From NCBI RefSeq assembly GCF_000801105.2, contig NC_079515.1, positions 5,394,001 through 5,458,000 on the forward strand: a stretch of DNA of 64,000 nt, read 5' to 3'. Position 1 is the first letter of the stretch. Every line of letters begins with the position of its first letter. The notes beneath the pieces are model-generated. The model saw only the letters and a program-made list of their open reading frames with translations. It was not told where the DNA came from and made no database searches. This document shows, one piece after another, positions 11,042-22,106 of this stretch. The position numbers and the translations under genes are program-made. The stretch is from Raphanus sativus. Lineage: Eukaryota > Streptophyta > Magnoliopsida > Brassicales > Brassicaceae.

Positions 11042-12562
11042 CTATGAAGTGGGGACTCCACAGTTGTTTGACGATGGTGTTGTTGTTCCCTGAGCAGCAG
11101 ATTGAGCATTGTTCTTCCTCCTGTTTCTTCTCCCACCATTGTTCTTCCCCTTCTTGAAATCCTGCTGATGCTCCACCTGCTTTCACCCCTCAGTTAATCA
11201 TCAAGAACAAACCGTATCTTAAAGGATGAGCATTATTAAGAGACTAGTGTCTTATAAATCTGATACCCCTAAAGAGAAGGAGTGAGCTGTGGAGTCGAAT
11301 GCGAAAGGATTATTAAACCCCATAGGACTTGTTGTTGTCTCAAAGGGTGAGTGCTGAGTATTTGTGTCAAACACAAAGCTACAAGAGGAAGTGAAAGTTG
11401 AAGCAGAGTAAGGTGGTGATGATGAGGCGAATGCGTCTCCTTGAAGCATCTCATGAAACAGATCTTGTAACTGTTCAAAACTATCCCCTCCTGAACTCGT
11501 CTCCTGCCCAAAACCAACATCTCAAAACGTCACTCAGGGGAGGGGGAATCAACAGCGTCTAGTAATAAAGTACATATGGGAAAACTAATGCACAGTATCT
11601 TACACTAGGCTTGGATTGATTCATCATCGTCGCCATTTCGCTCAAGAAATCTCCCATTCCCTGCAAACACAACAATCTAACATTACTACATGGGTTCATA
11701 TGTTCAATAACCATACAAAAGACATGTCAAGAAGCAAAGTCATATCAGTTGATCCATTTTCAACAAAAGACATGTTTCTCGTTTCGAGAACAAAATTATA
11801 AAAGCAAAAAAAAAAAAAAAAGAGGGAATTTACGTTTTGGTCAGAATCATCATCATTACTATTATAAGCTCCAACGTCATAGAGGAACCTCTTGTTGGAG
11901 TCGGATAGAACTGTGTGCCCATAAACAGAAAAAAAGAAAGCTTAATACACAAAAACATAAAAAAATTATTTCTTTAAAAGAAAGTACACAACATCAAAGA
12001 ACAAGGAAACAATAGAGGTCGTCTCTTCAGTTATCTAATAATCCACTCCCGTTGTTTCCATCAAATAAGAATATATATGGAATTGACCAGAGTTTTTGAA
12101 GTGAAAATTAAAGCTTATGAAAAGTACCTACCAGAGTAGGCTTCTTGGATGCCCTGAAACTTCTTCTTGGATTCATCTATAAACTCCAAGTTCCCCATTG
12201 ACGAGCAACGATCTGGATGCCATCTCTAAATAACAAATGTCAATTCAAAAGTTTAGTTCCTAAGAAAATGACTTCCTTCACACAAGAACATATAATCACA
12301 GTTTCCAAAATCTCTCAGTTCAAACCAATCAGCTAAAGTTGAATCCACATCCCATATGATTAAACTTACAAAACAAATGACTTACTAGTACATGTAAACA
12401 CTCCAGATCAGAGTAACAGATTCAGTAAGAAAAAAAAAAAGAGAAACTCACAAGAGCGAGCTTCTTATAAGCAGAACGGAGCTCCAAGTTGGTGCATTCT
12501 TTTTTCAGACCCAGAAGAGCATACAGATTCTCACTTCCTTTCTCGCTATTGTTCGAAGCCAT
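11042..12562 (-). CDS. DnaJ-domain co-chaperone, At3g14200-like, 236 aa
   Basis: Six exons: 12452-12562, 12132-12225, 11834-11910, 11604-11660, 11267-11503 and 11042-11176. They total 711 nt with all phases consistent. The J domain spans residues 12-75: YALLGLKKECTNLELRSAYK, then the HPD motif at residues 40-42 (RWHPDRC), then FQGIQEAYSVLSDSNKRFLY. There are no Gly/Phe or zinc-finger regions, so it is a type III J protein that would stimulate Hsp70 ATPase. The rest is GMGDFLSEMATMM, a Ser/Thr-rich segment and a basic tail (KKGKNNGGRRNRRKNN) ending CGVPTS. Without the last splice the protein ends GVSDL at 11252, so alternative 3' ends are possible. The last acceptor could also be 3 bases earlier. 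Position beside the SAC gene matches recalled Arabidopsis order. No signal peptide is visible, so a cytosolic or nuclear location is likely. Confidence 0.88.
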
Positions 12563-12676
12563 ACCCCTCACTTTTTGTTCACAAAACCAGACAAAACAAA
12601 GAACTTGAACTTGGGTTTAGTATAAAGTGGTTCGATGGATTTGAAAGCACGTTCTTAAGACACGTAAACATGAGCA

Positions 12677-12685
12677 TTAGGGTTT
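12677..12685 (-). promoter_or_regulatory. Telo-box AAACCCTAA upstream of the DnaJ gene
   Basis: AAACCCTAA on the minus strand, about 115 bp upstream of the ATG at 12562. Telo-boxes are common in promoters of growth-related and translation-related plant genes. No strong TATA box is seen; a weak TTTTATATC lies about 20 bp further upstream. Confidence 0.45.
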
Positions 12686-12699
12686 GAAAATGCCGTGAT

Positions 12700-13676
12700 A
12701 TAAAAGAAGGGTTTGTTTGTTTTTTATTTAGTTTATCCTCTCTGTCTTTCTTTCTACAGCATACGTAGAAATGGAACTCTCCAGAACCTCTGTTACCCCC
12801 CCACTTGTCTATGCTTTTTTCTTTGACTACTTTTCTGTATTTATTATTGTGTTGGGTGGATAAAATGTTACAAAAAATGATTCAAGATTCACGAGAGTGC
12901 GGCTGAGATTTTTCAGGATTTGGTTTGATATTTTCTTATTGCCTCTCCAGAAGGTTCTAGTTCTTATGAATGTGGTGGTCCTCCTTCGTAAAGATGGTGC
13001 CTTCTCTTTAATTTTAAACGCGTTAAAATCCGCGAGACCCCCACTGATGACTAATCTGTCGTTTAACCAAAGTCATTACGAATGGGTTATTGTTTGTTTA
13101 AATCTTTTTGTTTTCACAGTTCATTGCTAATTAAGCTAAAACAATTACTCCAACCAGAACTTGACCTCCTTAGTAAAGTATCAAACAAAGATTGTTTTGT
13201 ACTTTATAATGCTTAGGTGTCGATTTAGAATAGTGTGTCTTGATGTACACGTATCTAAAGACACGTTAGACCAAAAATAACTTTTTTTAACTCTGTTGTG
13301 GAGTAGCGGACCAGTTTTATAGGTGAAGAACAGTACTAACGAGCATCCTCTCTGTTTTTATTGCATTCGAAATCTCTCCCCCAATATAAATAAAAATGTC
13401 AAAAAAAAGTTAAAACCAACAATAAGATCCTGAGTTATGATCATCCTGGATCATGTCTTCAAGTAAATTTATATACAAGTTTGTTTTACCCTCTCTTCTC
13501 TTTCTTTTTCTTTTTTTCTTGTTTACCTTTTCACCTTTTTCATTTTGATCCGATTAATTAAATTAGCGACGGTTAGTTTTTCATTTTCAGTTATTTTTTC
13601 TTCGCTGATACGCTTCTTTCTTCATCAGCACTCAAAGCTGTGTATGTTTCTTTTTCTTCTTGTAGAAAATCTTGTC
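12700..13676. other. Intergenic: DnaJ promoter and SAC 3' flank
   Basis: About 1 kb without a recognised gene. The left part should hold the DnaJ promoter and the right part (about 13400-13676) the 3' UTR of the SAC gene. Both are AT-rich, with T-rich runs at 13500-13530. Confidence 0.5.
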
Positions 13677-16600
13677 TCACCAGAAATGTCCCTCTTCATC
13701 CATTACCCACCTCACATAGCCTTCAGGAATCCCAGCAATGGCTGCTTCCTTCTCCTCCACGGTTACCTCATCTCTCTGTCAATAAATAATAAAAGCAGAG
13801 TTTTGATATTAGAACACAAAGTATTATGATGCATCTATGGCTCTGCTTTGTATTGTTTGCTTCACCTTTGTGTTGCCGGAACAAGATTCAATGACACGTA
13901 TTTCTGACTCTATCTTTGTACTTTCAGGGATGGTTTCGAACGATCTAACCACTGTGGATCTGCATTAAGATGAACAAGAACAAACAATGTTTGGTTGGTA
14001 ACATTACAAGTCAGTCACTGATGAAATCAGAAAGAGATCTTTTTTTCTTCTTTTTTTGTTACCTTCCGTAACTCTCATCTTCACAAGAGTTTGCTGAAGA
14101 AGAAACCCAATCCATATCAAAAGCTGCACATGTACATTGGTCACCATGCTCATCACTGCACAAGCAATCGTTTTCAGTTATCTCATCTAATCCTATTTCC
14201 TCCAATGTCGCTGGTGGAGCACTGCACACAAATCCATTCCCCAATACTTAGCTGACAACACCAACCCAAAGTTATAGATGATTGATTTACAATAATAAAC
14301 TTCTTTCTCTTTACCTCAAACTAGCAGCAATCATGGCAGTTTCAGACGTTGAGATCTCAGGTGCTGAATCTGAAAGACCTTTACCTTCTTCATCATTTTC
14401 AGTTAAACCATGTCTACCAGCTGTACTCCCCTCGCTAAGGATGCTACTTTCTGACAGAGATCGTTTCATCGTAGACCTAAAAAAGGCAATAAACTGAACT
14501 GTAAGTGACCTCTAACAAAACATAACTACTCTACAAATGCCGTCTTCATCTAACCAGGAAACGTACCTTGAATTCTCCGGTACAGAACTGGCAAGAAACC
14601 TTGCTGCATTGTAATGCTGATCAGAACCCAGTTCCCACAGCGCTGGCTTATCTTGCTGTGGCTGAAAGTATCCCAAGAACCTGTAAAATAATACAAGTGA
14701 AAAAAGTCAAATCATACCAAGAGAGAGCAGAGCGGCGTTAGAAAGAGAGAGAGATTTAAAGCCAGCCTACAAGTTAATTGCATCTTGCTTTTCAGCATCC
14801 ATGTAGGCGTTACTGTAGTAACGTTGCAGAGTTCTGAATAGCTCTTGTGACTGAGTGGCTGCTTTCCACTGACCACGCCTTTCACAAAATATCTGTCGAC
14901 AGTAATAATAAGATCATCGGTTAATAATTTTAGCAAGGCAACAGCTTATGGACAGAGAAGCTAAACAAGGAGACCTTGTTGTGTGCTGCAGATCCTCCAT
15001 ACTGAAGCGCAAGTGTATCTCCCATTGTCTCATAAATTCCCATCAAATCTTCGGCTAGAGGATTATCTAGATCAATGGTAGTGGACTCTCTCAACCCCAA
15101 AGCGTGGAGTTGACGCCCAAATGCTACCAAACCATATGCATACTGAGCAACGTTGGTTCGATCTAAACAGTCTATGCAGTTGGTCCTCAGGATTCCTTTC
15201 TGAAGCAAGGTGGTTGCGTCCTTGAGGTGATCCTCCTTTGCATCTTTATTGTCATTACTGTTCTCCAACGCTGAATCTGATGCAGTCTCATCTTTGCTGG
15301 GAAGATCATGAGTAGAACATTTACCAATGGTGCTCCTGCAATAAAAACCAAAAGGAATCAAAGCCTAGTTAGTGGCAGTGAAAGAGGAGATGAATAATAG
15401 CTACTCAAGAAACAACATAGAAGGCTAAAACAGTTGGTAAATTTGGATACTCACTCCAAGGTGGATGGATTCTGGTTCTGAAACCCATCTGAAGATAGCT
15501 GACAGTAGAAGATGCCAGTCAAGTTCAGTGCATAAGTAGCCAATCTATCGAGAATTGCCAACACGTTTGTGCCCTTTCTGTAACAGAGGAAACAAAAAGC
15601 AGTTTCAGCAAGTAAAAACGCATATTCTGTTACTAGAACATGTAATGAAAACAAAAGAAAAAGAAGCATATGAGGTTGTGTACTTTCTGGAGTGTTTATG
15701 CAGATCCCAGTGAAGAGGCCTTAGACGATCCTCCTTGCTTAGCCCTTTATTTATAACTTTAATAGCATTTGCAAACTCTACACGCAGAATACTCTCACGA
15801 GGCCTCTTTTCACGCGTCTGTTTTTATCAATCGAGTTTAGGATTGGTCAGGGTAAGAATTTGTAACTTCATTGACAAGTAAAGAGTATACCAAACCTTTA
15901 TCAAGTTCAATATAATGATTGGGTTCCCATATCTCCTTGCAAGATTTTCAAAATGCAGTCTCGTTGCCTCGTAGCTAGGGTCTTTCGCTGACACTTTACC
16001 ACATAAAAAGAGAAATCAGCACAAATATCAAAGCAAGAGATAAGAAACAACTATAATGTTGTTGGAGAAGAGAGAGAGAGAGAGAGAGATCATTACATAT
16101 AATATCAGGTCTGATATTCAAGCGTGAGGTCTCCTGAGACCAGAACAAAGGAATCGAACCCCGGTTCTGAACTACAGAGCTTATTCGGCCAGGATTGCCA
16201 TCTTGAGCTTCCTCGAAAACAATCTGCTCTGTCTCCACATCATTAGCTACCCTGCCTTTCTCGTTCAAACCACGTTTCAGATATCTGAGGGAACAAGATA
16301 GAAAGATTACACCTTAACCAAATGAAAGGCTTGAGATAGAACAAGCTCAAGGTGGAGTGGTTTGTATGTGTACCTTGTGCCAGCATAATGCCTAGACCGG
16401 CGTGCAATTAGAGTCAGCCTAAAGTTCTTCTCAGAAACTGATAGTTTATCCTAAATATTAGACAAAGAGATAAAGACATTCCAAAGGGTAAACAACTTAT
16501 AATGTTACATTAGAAGACACAAGATTTGAGAAATGTTAAAAGATATCTCTCAACGTTCTAGAGAGTAACAGAAACCTTAGGGAGCAATAAGTAGAAGTGG

Positions 16601-17996
16601 CTACCTGTTTGAAGAAACCATAAACAAGGGCAACTGTCCACATACAGTCCTTAGCGTTGTTTCGGATCCGTCGAGTTAAGTAGTCATTCCAGACAAACAT
16701 CGATTCATAGTAAGTATGTCCTTCCACAACACTGTTTGAAAGATTGCTCTGAAGTGAATGCATGATGTGATATGAATAGCTGAAGAAGAAGTCCTTTGAG
16801 AGATCCACAGTGCAGAGAAGCCTCTTGTACCTAATAACATTCCCAAAGAAGATAAAAAGAAGTTACAAAACGGAACATGATTCAGAACCTGAATCAGTAA
16901 ATAATCTGAAGAAGAAAGGAATGTACAAAAATATAACAGATTAAACAAAATTAAAAAAAAAAAAGAGCTCTCCCTTTCTTGATAATACCTCTGTCATATA
17001 ACATAATCAAAGTATATACAACAAAGAGAAGTGTGCCCACTGTACATGCCTAGAAGTAGTAAAAGAAAAAGTGCAACAAAGATTGGTCTGGCTAGAGATA
17101 TAACAAAATGAAAATTAATGAAACTCTAAAGCTGCTGGATTATCTCCAATAGGCAAAAGACACACAACCTGTGACAACACACTCTTATTGAGCAAGATCA
17201 AAGAGACAGTAAGTAGAATCTAAAATACAAGTGATAATTTCAAATAAAAAAGTAATGTAATGTAATGTAATGTAGTGAAGGTACCAAGGTACATGTTTTT
17301 TTTTTTGTTTCATTTTGTTACAAGCAGAAGTGACATAAGAAAACCTTTTCTCGTCCTTAGAATAAGCCACATTGGAGAGCACAGAAGCATGTGGGATCGT
17401 AATAATCTTGCTCTTCGCCACACCGTAAACCGTGTGCCCGCAGATCTCACCGAGCTTCCTTCTCTTGGTGATTATCAGCATGTAATAAGGTCCCAAGAAC
17501 CTTACGAATCCTAAAAAAAATGTAAAAGAAATATGTTAAAGCTTTTAGCCAAGTGAGCAACAAAGCAGAGATAATAATTTACCGATGATGCCGTAGCAAG
17601 TGGTGACGAATTTCAAACCACCGGAAGATCTGTTTCCTTCGTGTATCCTTCTGAGAGTCTCGAAGCATTCGGCTTCTGTGTAAGGCGTTGAGTCTTGGTA
17701 GAAGTTGATCTCTGCTGGATCTGTCCTGTCTAACTTGAGAACCCTCCAACAGGTTCGGTTTTTATCTCTCCCAATCATATAGAAGTTCTGTTTTTTTTTA
17801 CACACAAACAAAAAAAAAGGTTCAGACTTTAGCAAATCTTATGGATTCATCATATTCAAACAAAGACACAATAAGAGAGAGAATCATTCACCGAGCGGGT
17901 CTCGTAGAGCCTGAACTTTTGGAGGAAGGAAGAAGAAGAAGAAACATCGACTTGTTGTTGTTGTTGTTGGTCTATCGATCTCTCTGGCGCAGCCAT
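13677..17996 (-). CDS. SAC2: SAC-domain phosphoinositide phosphatase, SAC2-like, 810 aa
   Basis: Sixteen coding exons: 17892-17996, 17583-17787, 17345-17510, 16605-16830, 16374-16450, 16097-16284, 15896-15993, 15684-15817, 15455-15577, 14975-15335, 14771-14892, 14567-14680, 14315-14476, 14063-14221, 13866-13959 and 13677-13775. All junctions are GT-AG, in phase, and sum to 2433 nt. The product starts [18 protein letters not shown]. It contains [53 protein letters not shown] and [20 protein letters not shown]. The SAC signature [12 protein letters not shown] lies at residues 491-502, with C494 and R500 forming the catalytic CX5R. It ends [17 protein letters not shown]. Plant SAC1-SAC5 resemble yeast Fig4 and remove the 5-phosphate from PI(3,5)P2, and SAC2-SAC5 act at the vacuole membrane (established for the family). 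The length, about 808 residues in AtSAC2 as I recall, and the neighbouring DnaJ gene support SAC2 (At3g14205). No transmembrane helix is evident. The gene appears intact. Confidence 0.93.
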
Positions 17997-18428
17997 TTTG
18001 GAGCTGACACGAGAGGTCTCGATAAAGTCGGGTCCTTTCGATTGTAATTAAAACAAGACAAAAGGGAACCAAAACCCTCCTCCTCCTCCTCCCAAAATAG
18101 ATCACAGAACAGATTATACAACCCGTACAGATCAGACAAAACTGAATTATTCTACACAAAAACTCAGAAACAAAATAAAGATCGAATCTTTTGCAATTTA
18201 CAAACACAAACGAAAACGATTCAAGAACCACCCTTTTGGTAACACTGTCTAACGGATCGAGATTTTGCGGGGAGAGAGATTAGCAGAGCAGGTTTTCAGA
18301 TTGGTTAGATGATGAGGAAGAAGAAGAAGATGATGACAGAGCTGCGGTGACCGGAACCACAGAAAAGAAAAGAAAAATGAAATTTTATTTTATTAATTTT
18401 AAAAAAAGTTTTTAACTTTAGGCGCTCG

Positions 18429-18436
18429 TTTATATA
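18429..18436 (-). promoter_or_regulatory. Possible TATA box of the SAC gene
   Basis: TATATAAA on the minus strand, about 430 bp upstream of the ATG at 17996. The intervening leader is rich in CTT/TCC runs (18060-18110, 18300-18340). It may contain a 5' UTR intron, but I could not place one. Confidence 0.4.
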
Positions 18437-18895
18437 TGAAGCCTCTCCTTCATCGGTAAATTTTCTAGAAAATATTGTCTTTGACAGGAATATTTGATTT
18501 CGAAAAGGTATGTTTGACTTGTTAAATCTTTGTTCAAACTTAACTAATGGTGACTTGTTGTAATTTGTTCCTTTATGTTTTCAAATTAATAAAAATGTCT
18601 AATTCTTGCATATATTAATTATCTATACTTTTCTTTTTTTTTAAAAAAATGTTAACTCCATATGAGCTGGCCGACGAAATTTTGAGCTTAAATCATTTAA
18701 TTACACAATTAAATCATAAACTATTTTTCTACAGTACAATACAACCCATAAATTTAAAACTGTATTACTATATCTTAGAAGGAATAATAGTAGGACATGT
18801 GGAAATCAGAAGAAGAAAGCAACGTAAGTATACAGATAAATATGACAAAAAAGTATACAGATAAATATTGTAGGACAAATGATGTAAGAACTTCT

Positions 18896-19226
18896 GGGAA
18901 AATTCCTTAAAAATACACAGACTGAATTTATTTTGCTGAAAAAATATACGAACTTTTTTGGCTTCCCAAAAAATACACAAACTAATTTTGATTGTCCATA
19001 AAATACACGAACTTTTGAATTTTGAAGGTTTCACACCTCGATTTTAATGGTGTAAACAGTGACTAACAGAATAGTAAGACGCCGTTAGACACCGTTAACT
19101 CGGACTAAAAAGTTCATGTATTTTATGGACAACCAAAATTAGTTCGTGTATTTTTCGGGAAGCCTAAAAAGTTCGTGTATTTTTTCAGCAAAGGAATTTT
19201 AGTATATGTATTTTTAAGGAATTTTC
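18896..19226 (+). mobile_element. Palindromic MITE-like unit, left arm copy (331 bp)
   Basis: The unit is itself an inverted repeat. Its halves repeat AGTTCGTGTATTTT and AACCAAAATTAGTT phrases around a unique centre with GTGTAAACAGTGACTAACAG and CGCCGTTAGACACCGTTAAC. It is present again in reverse orientation at 20120-20448. Confidence 0.65.
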
Positions 19227-20119
19227 AAATGGAGTTTGGGTATTTCATATACTATTCAGAGGCTAAATATCTAGACCTAATACATATCCAAAATTTTATA
19301 TTTGTAAACTTTCGGTTTGGTTTTGGACCAAATATTTTCGATCTGAAAAATCCAGATCCAGAAAAAAGCCCAAACCCGACCCAAAGACATTGAAAAAAAA
19401 CATATTCTCTATCACATGATACATGTCCGAAATTTTATATTTGTAAACTTTCGGTTTGATTTTGGACCAAATATTTCCAGGTCAGTTCTGATTCAAGTTT
19501 TTGAATCCGGCTAGACATTTTAGCCGGATTCAAAAACTTGAATCGGAACTGACCCAAAAATATTATGTCCAAAACCAAACCAAAAGTTTACAAATATTTG
19601 TTGAGTCCAATTTAGTCGAAATCTATCATATATATCTAAAAATTCACAAACAACTCTAAATTTTACATCGAAAGTTTCATATCAATTAAAAATGTTTCTG
19701 TTACAAAAACAAAACTAAAAAATATTGCAAAAATAATAACAAAATTGTTAGCAGAAAGATTTTGTCGGATTGAATCTATTCGTGTCGATTTTATTAGGTC
19801 CAGATTTATTCGGATCAGTTCTTTTTTGTTTCAATTCTTTCAAGTAGAAGAGTTTTGGACCCAACAAATATTTGTAAACTTTCGGTTTGGTTTTGGACCG
19901 AATATTTTCGGGTCAGTTCCAATCCAAGTTTTTGAATCCGGCTAAAATGTCAAGATTAGGTCTAGATATTTTAGCCGGATTCAAAAACTTGGATCGAAAC
20001 TGATCTGAAATATTCGGTCCAAAACCAAACCGAAAGTTTACAAATATAAAATTTTGGATCTGTATTGGGTCCAGATATTTAGCATCTGAATAGGATATGA
20101 AATATCCAAACTTCGTTTG

Positions 20120-20448
20120 AAAATTCCTTAAAAATACACATACTAAATTTTCTTTGCTGAAAAATACACTAACTTTTTAGGCTTCCTGAAACATACACGA
20201 ACTAATTTTGGTTGTCTATAAAATACATGAAATTTTTAATTAGAGTTAACGTCATCTAACGGCGTCTAACTATTCTGTTAGTCACTGTTTACACCGTTAA
20301 AATCAATGTGTGAAACCTCCAAAATTTAAAAGTTCGTGTATTTTATAGACAACCAAAATTAGTTTGTGTATTTTTCGGAAAGCCTAAAAAGTTCGTGTAT
20401 TTTTTCAGCAAAAGAAATTTAGTCTGTGTATTTTTAAGAAATTTTCCC
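20120..20448 (-). mobile_element. Palindromic MITE-like unit, right arm copy (329 bp)
   Basis: Reverse-complement copy of 18896-19226. Its centre reads GTTAACGTCATCTAACGGCG then CTGTTAGTCACTGTTTACAC. Small substitutions and indels separate the copies, so the palindrome is not brand new. Confidence 0.65.
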
Positions 20449-20736
20449 TAAAAATTATAGATCATTCCTAAATAAGTTTAGAGGAAGACAGCATGAATCT
20501 GTATATCCATTAAACAGAGATTAAATATAAATATATAAAAATAGCCCAATGGTAAATTTATAAATCATTTAGAGAGGAAAACATATAACAGATAGTAACA
20601 AATACAAAAGGTGAAGTATATAATTTCTTTGGTGCATAAAAAAGTATATAAATTATTTCTCTTAGTATTTTCCATGACTTGATTGATAATTTCTTATGTT
20701 GCTTTCATTTTTCCCATTTATACAAGTTTTCATCTA
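20449..20736. other. Short AT-rich spacer
   Basis: Nothing recognised between the palindrome and the next MITE. Confidence 0.5.
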
Positions 20737-21272
20737 GGCCATCTCTAGTGGTTGCATCATTTTTTGTTTAAAATGATAGAAATAAAATGAGTTTATGATT
20801 TACTCCAATGGTTTTTTAGTTTTTTCTCAGTTTTTAATATATTCATTTTTCAACTTTTTATATATTGCATCTTTTACTCGACAAATTTTTAAAATGTGTT
20901 CCACTTATTTAAAATTTGAAATTTTATACTGAAATCTAACTTTATTAAAATAAACTATTATTCATTATGTATCATTTTAATAGGTGTTTAAGGTTTTTGC
21001 ACAAATATTAAAAAAATCAAAATTTTATTCAGTTTCTCTTGATTAAATAAAAATATTATTAAATAACACAAATTCAACCAATAAAAAATGTGTAATATTT
21101 TATAATTGGTTACAAATTTCGGATGATATTAAATTTTATCTTGATTAATAAAAACACCACTTATTATGAAACAAAATAAAAATCTCTAAACACCACTTAA
21201 AATGATACAGATAATATTACATTAATAATATTCTGATATTTTCCTCACTTTGATGCATCATTGAAGATGTCC
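20737..21272. mobile_element. Harbinger/Tourist-like MITE, 536 bp, probably composite
   Basis: The ends GGCCATCTCTAGTGGTTGCA and (reverse complement) GGACATCTTCAATGATGCA are inverted repeats. The flanks are CTA (20734-20736) and TTA (21273-21275), a TTA duplication with one change. The interior holds a second element-like inverted repeat (20957-21223). Confidence 0.6.
20957..21223. mobile_element. Stowaway-like MITE nested inside the previous element
   Basis: TATGTATCATTTTAATAGGT and (reverse complement) CTGTATCATTTTAAGTGGT mark its ends. The interior (AAGGTTTTTGCAC..., ACTTATTATGAAACAAAAT) is the same family as 33516-33762. The outer ends are degenerate. Confidence 0.45.
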
Positions 21273-21859
21273 TTAGTGTATGGTCTTTTTTTTTCAAACC
21301 AATTAACCCGCAACCATTTAGACTATATTTTTACTATATATTTTTACTTAGCGTTTGATGTTTACTTTTACATCGTGCTAACGATTAACAATCTATATCA
21401 TGAAGTCAATGACAAACGTGATCAACATTTCGGGAACGTCAGTTTTCTAATTCACAAAATCATGTCAGACTCGTTTTCACCGTTCATTGAACAATAGTAA
21501 AAGGATTCATAGTTTTCTTACGGTGTGGATTAACCAAACGTGTACGGGTGAATATATGTATGAACAAAAGAGAGTATATACTAATATGCTTATATGCCTT
21601 CGACAACTTGATATTGATTTGATCATAGTTTTATTCCTTAGTGTCCAAATTTTCGATATATTAATCAAAGGTTTTGCAAATGAAACACGTTTCAATTTAA
21701 CATTATATATCGAAAATTCGTTCTTATTTTTACAAGTTACAAGTACTAAAAACTAAATACGTGAAAATTAAAAGGGACAAATTTATACATTTATACTTGC
21801 CGAAACAAAACTAATGAAAACTTTCCAACTGTTGGATTTGTTATATCCAACGTATATAA

Positions 21860-22106
21860 GGGTATCTCTAACCCAATTCCATTTTTACCTTCAAAATGGA
21901 GTAAAAGTGAATATGGAATAAGGATTGTTTCAACCCAACTTCATATCTCACTCTATGATAGTGTTTACTCTATAAATGGAGTAATCTAATTTTTGTTTGT
22001 TCATCACTCCATTATGGAGTGAGAAATAGAATATGTTTGGAGTATTTTTATTTTCATTTTTATTCTATTTTAGAGAAAAAAATAAATTATTACATTGGAG
22101 ATGTTC
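21860..22106. mobile_element. Harbinger/Tourist-like MITE, 247 bp
   Basis: The ends GGGTATCTCTAACCCAA and (reverse complement) GAACATCTCCAATGTAA are flanked by a TAA duplication (21857-21859 and 22107-22109). Inside is a further near-palindrome with TCACTCCATTATGGAGTGA (about 22004-22022). Confidence 0.65.

Larger units (their letters stand above)
18896..20448. repeat. 1.55-kb nested palindrome (foldback-type repeat)
   Basis: The two ends read GGGAAAATTCCTTAAAAATA and (reverse complement) GGGAAAATTTCTTAAAAATA. Matching continues inward: 18896-19226 mirrors 20120-20448, and 19227-19330 mirrors about 20020-20119 (GAGTTTGGGTATTTCATATA and counterpart). Inside sit two further hairpins, at about 19470-19565 and 19870-20045, built on AAGTTTTTGAATCCGGCTA and its complement plus GGTTTGGTTTTGGACC. 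No open frame and no clear target duplication. Confidence 0.8.

Noticed and set aside
13545..13829. A 94-codon plus-strand frame
   Set aside because: It lies antisense to the last exon and 3' UTR of the SAC gene, whose splicing and C-terminus are well supported.
17997..18231. Upstream in-frame extension of the SAC protein
   Set aside because: MAAPERS at 17996 is the family-like start. The upstream frame is AT-rich leader sequence with no similarity to the family.
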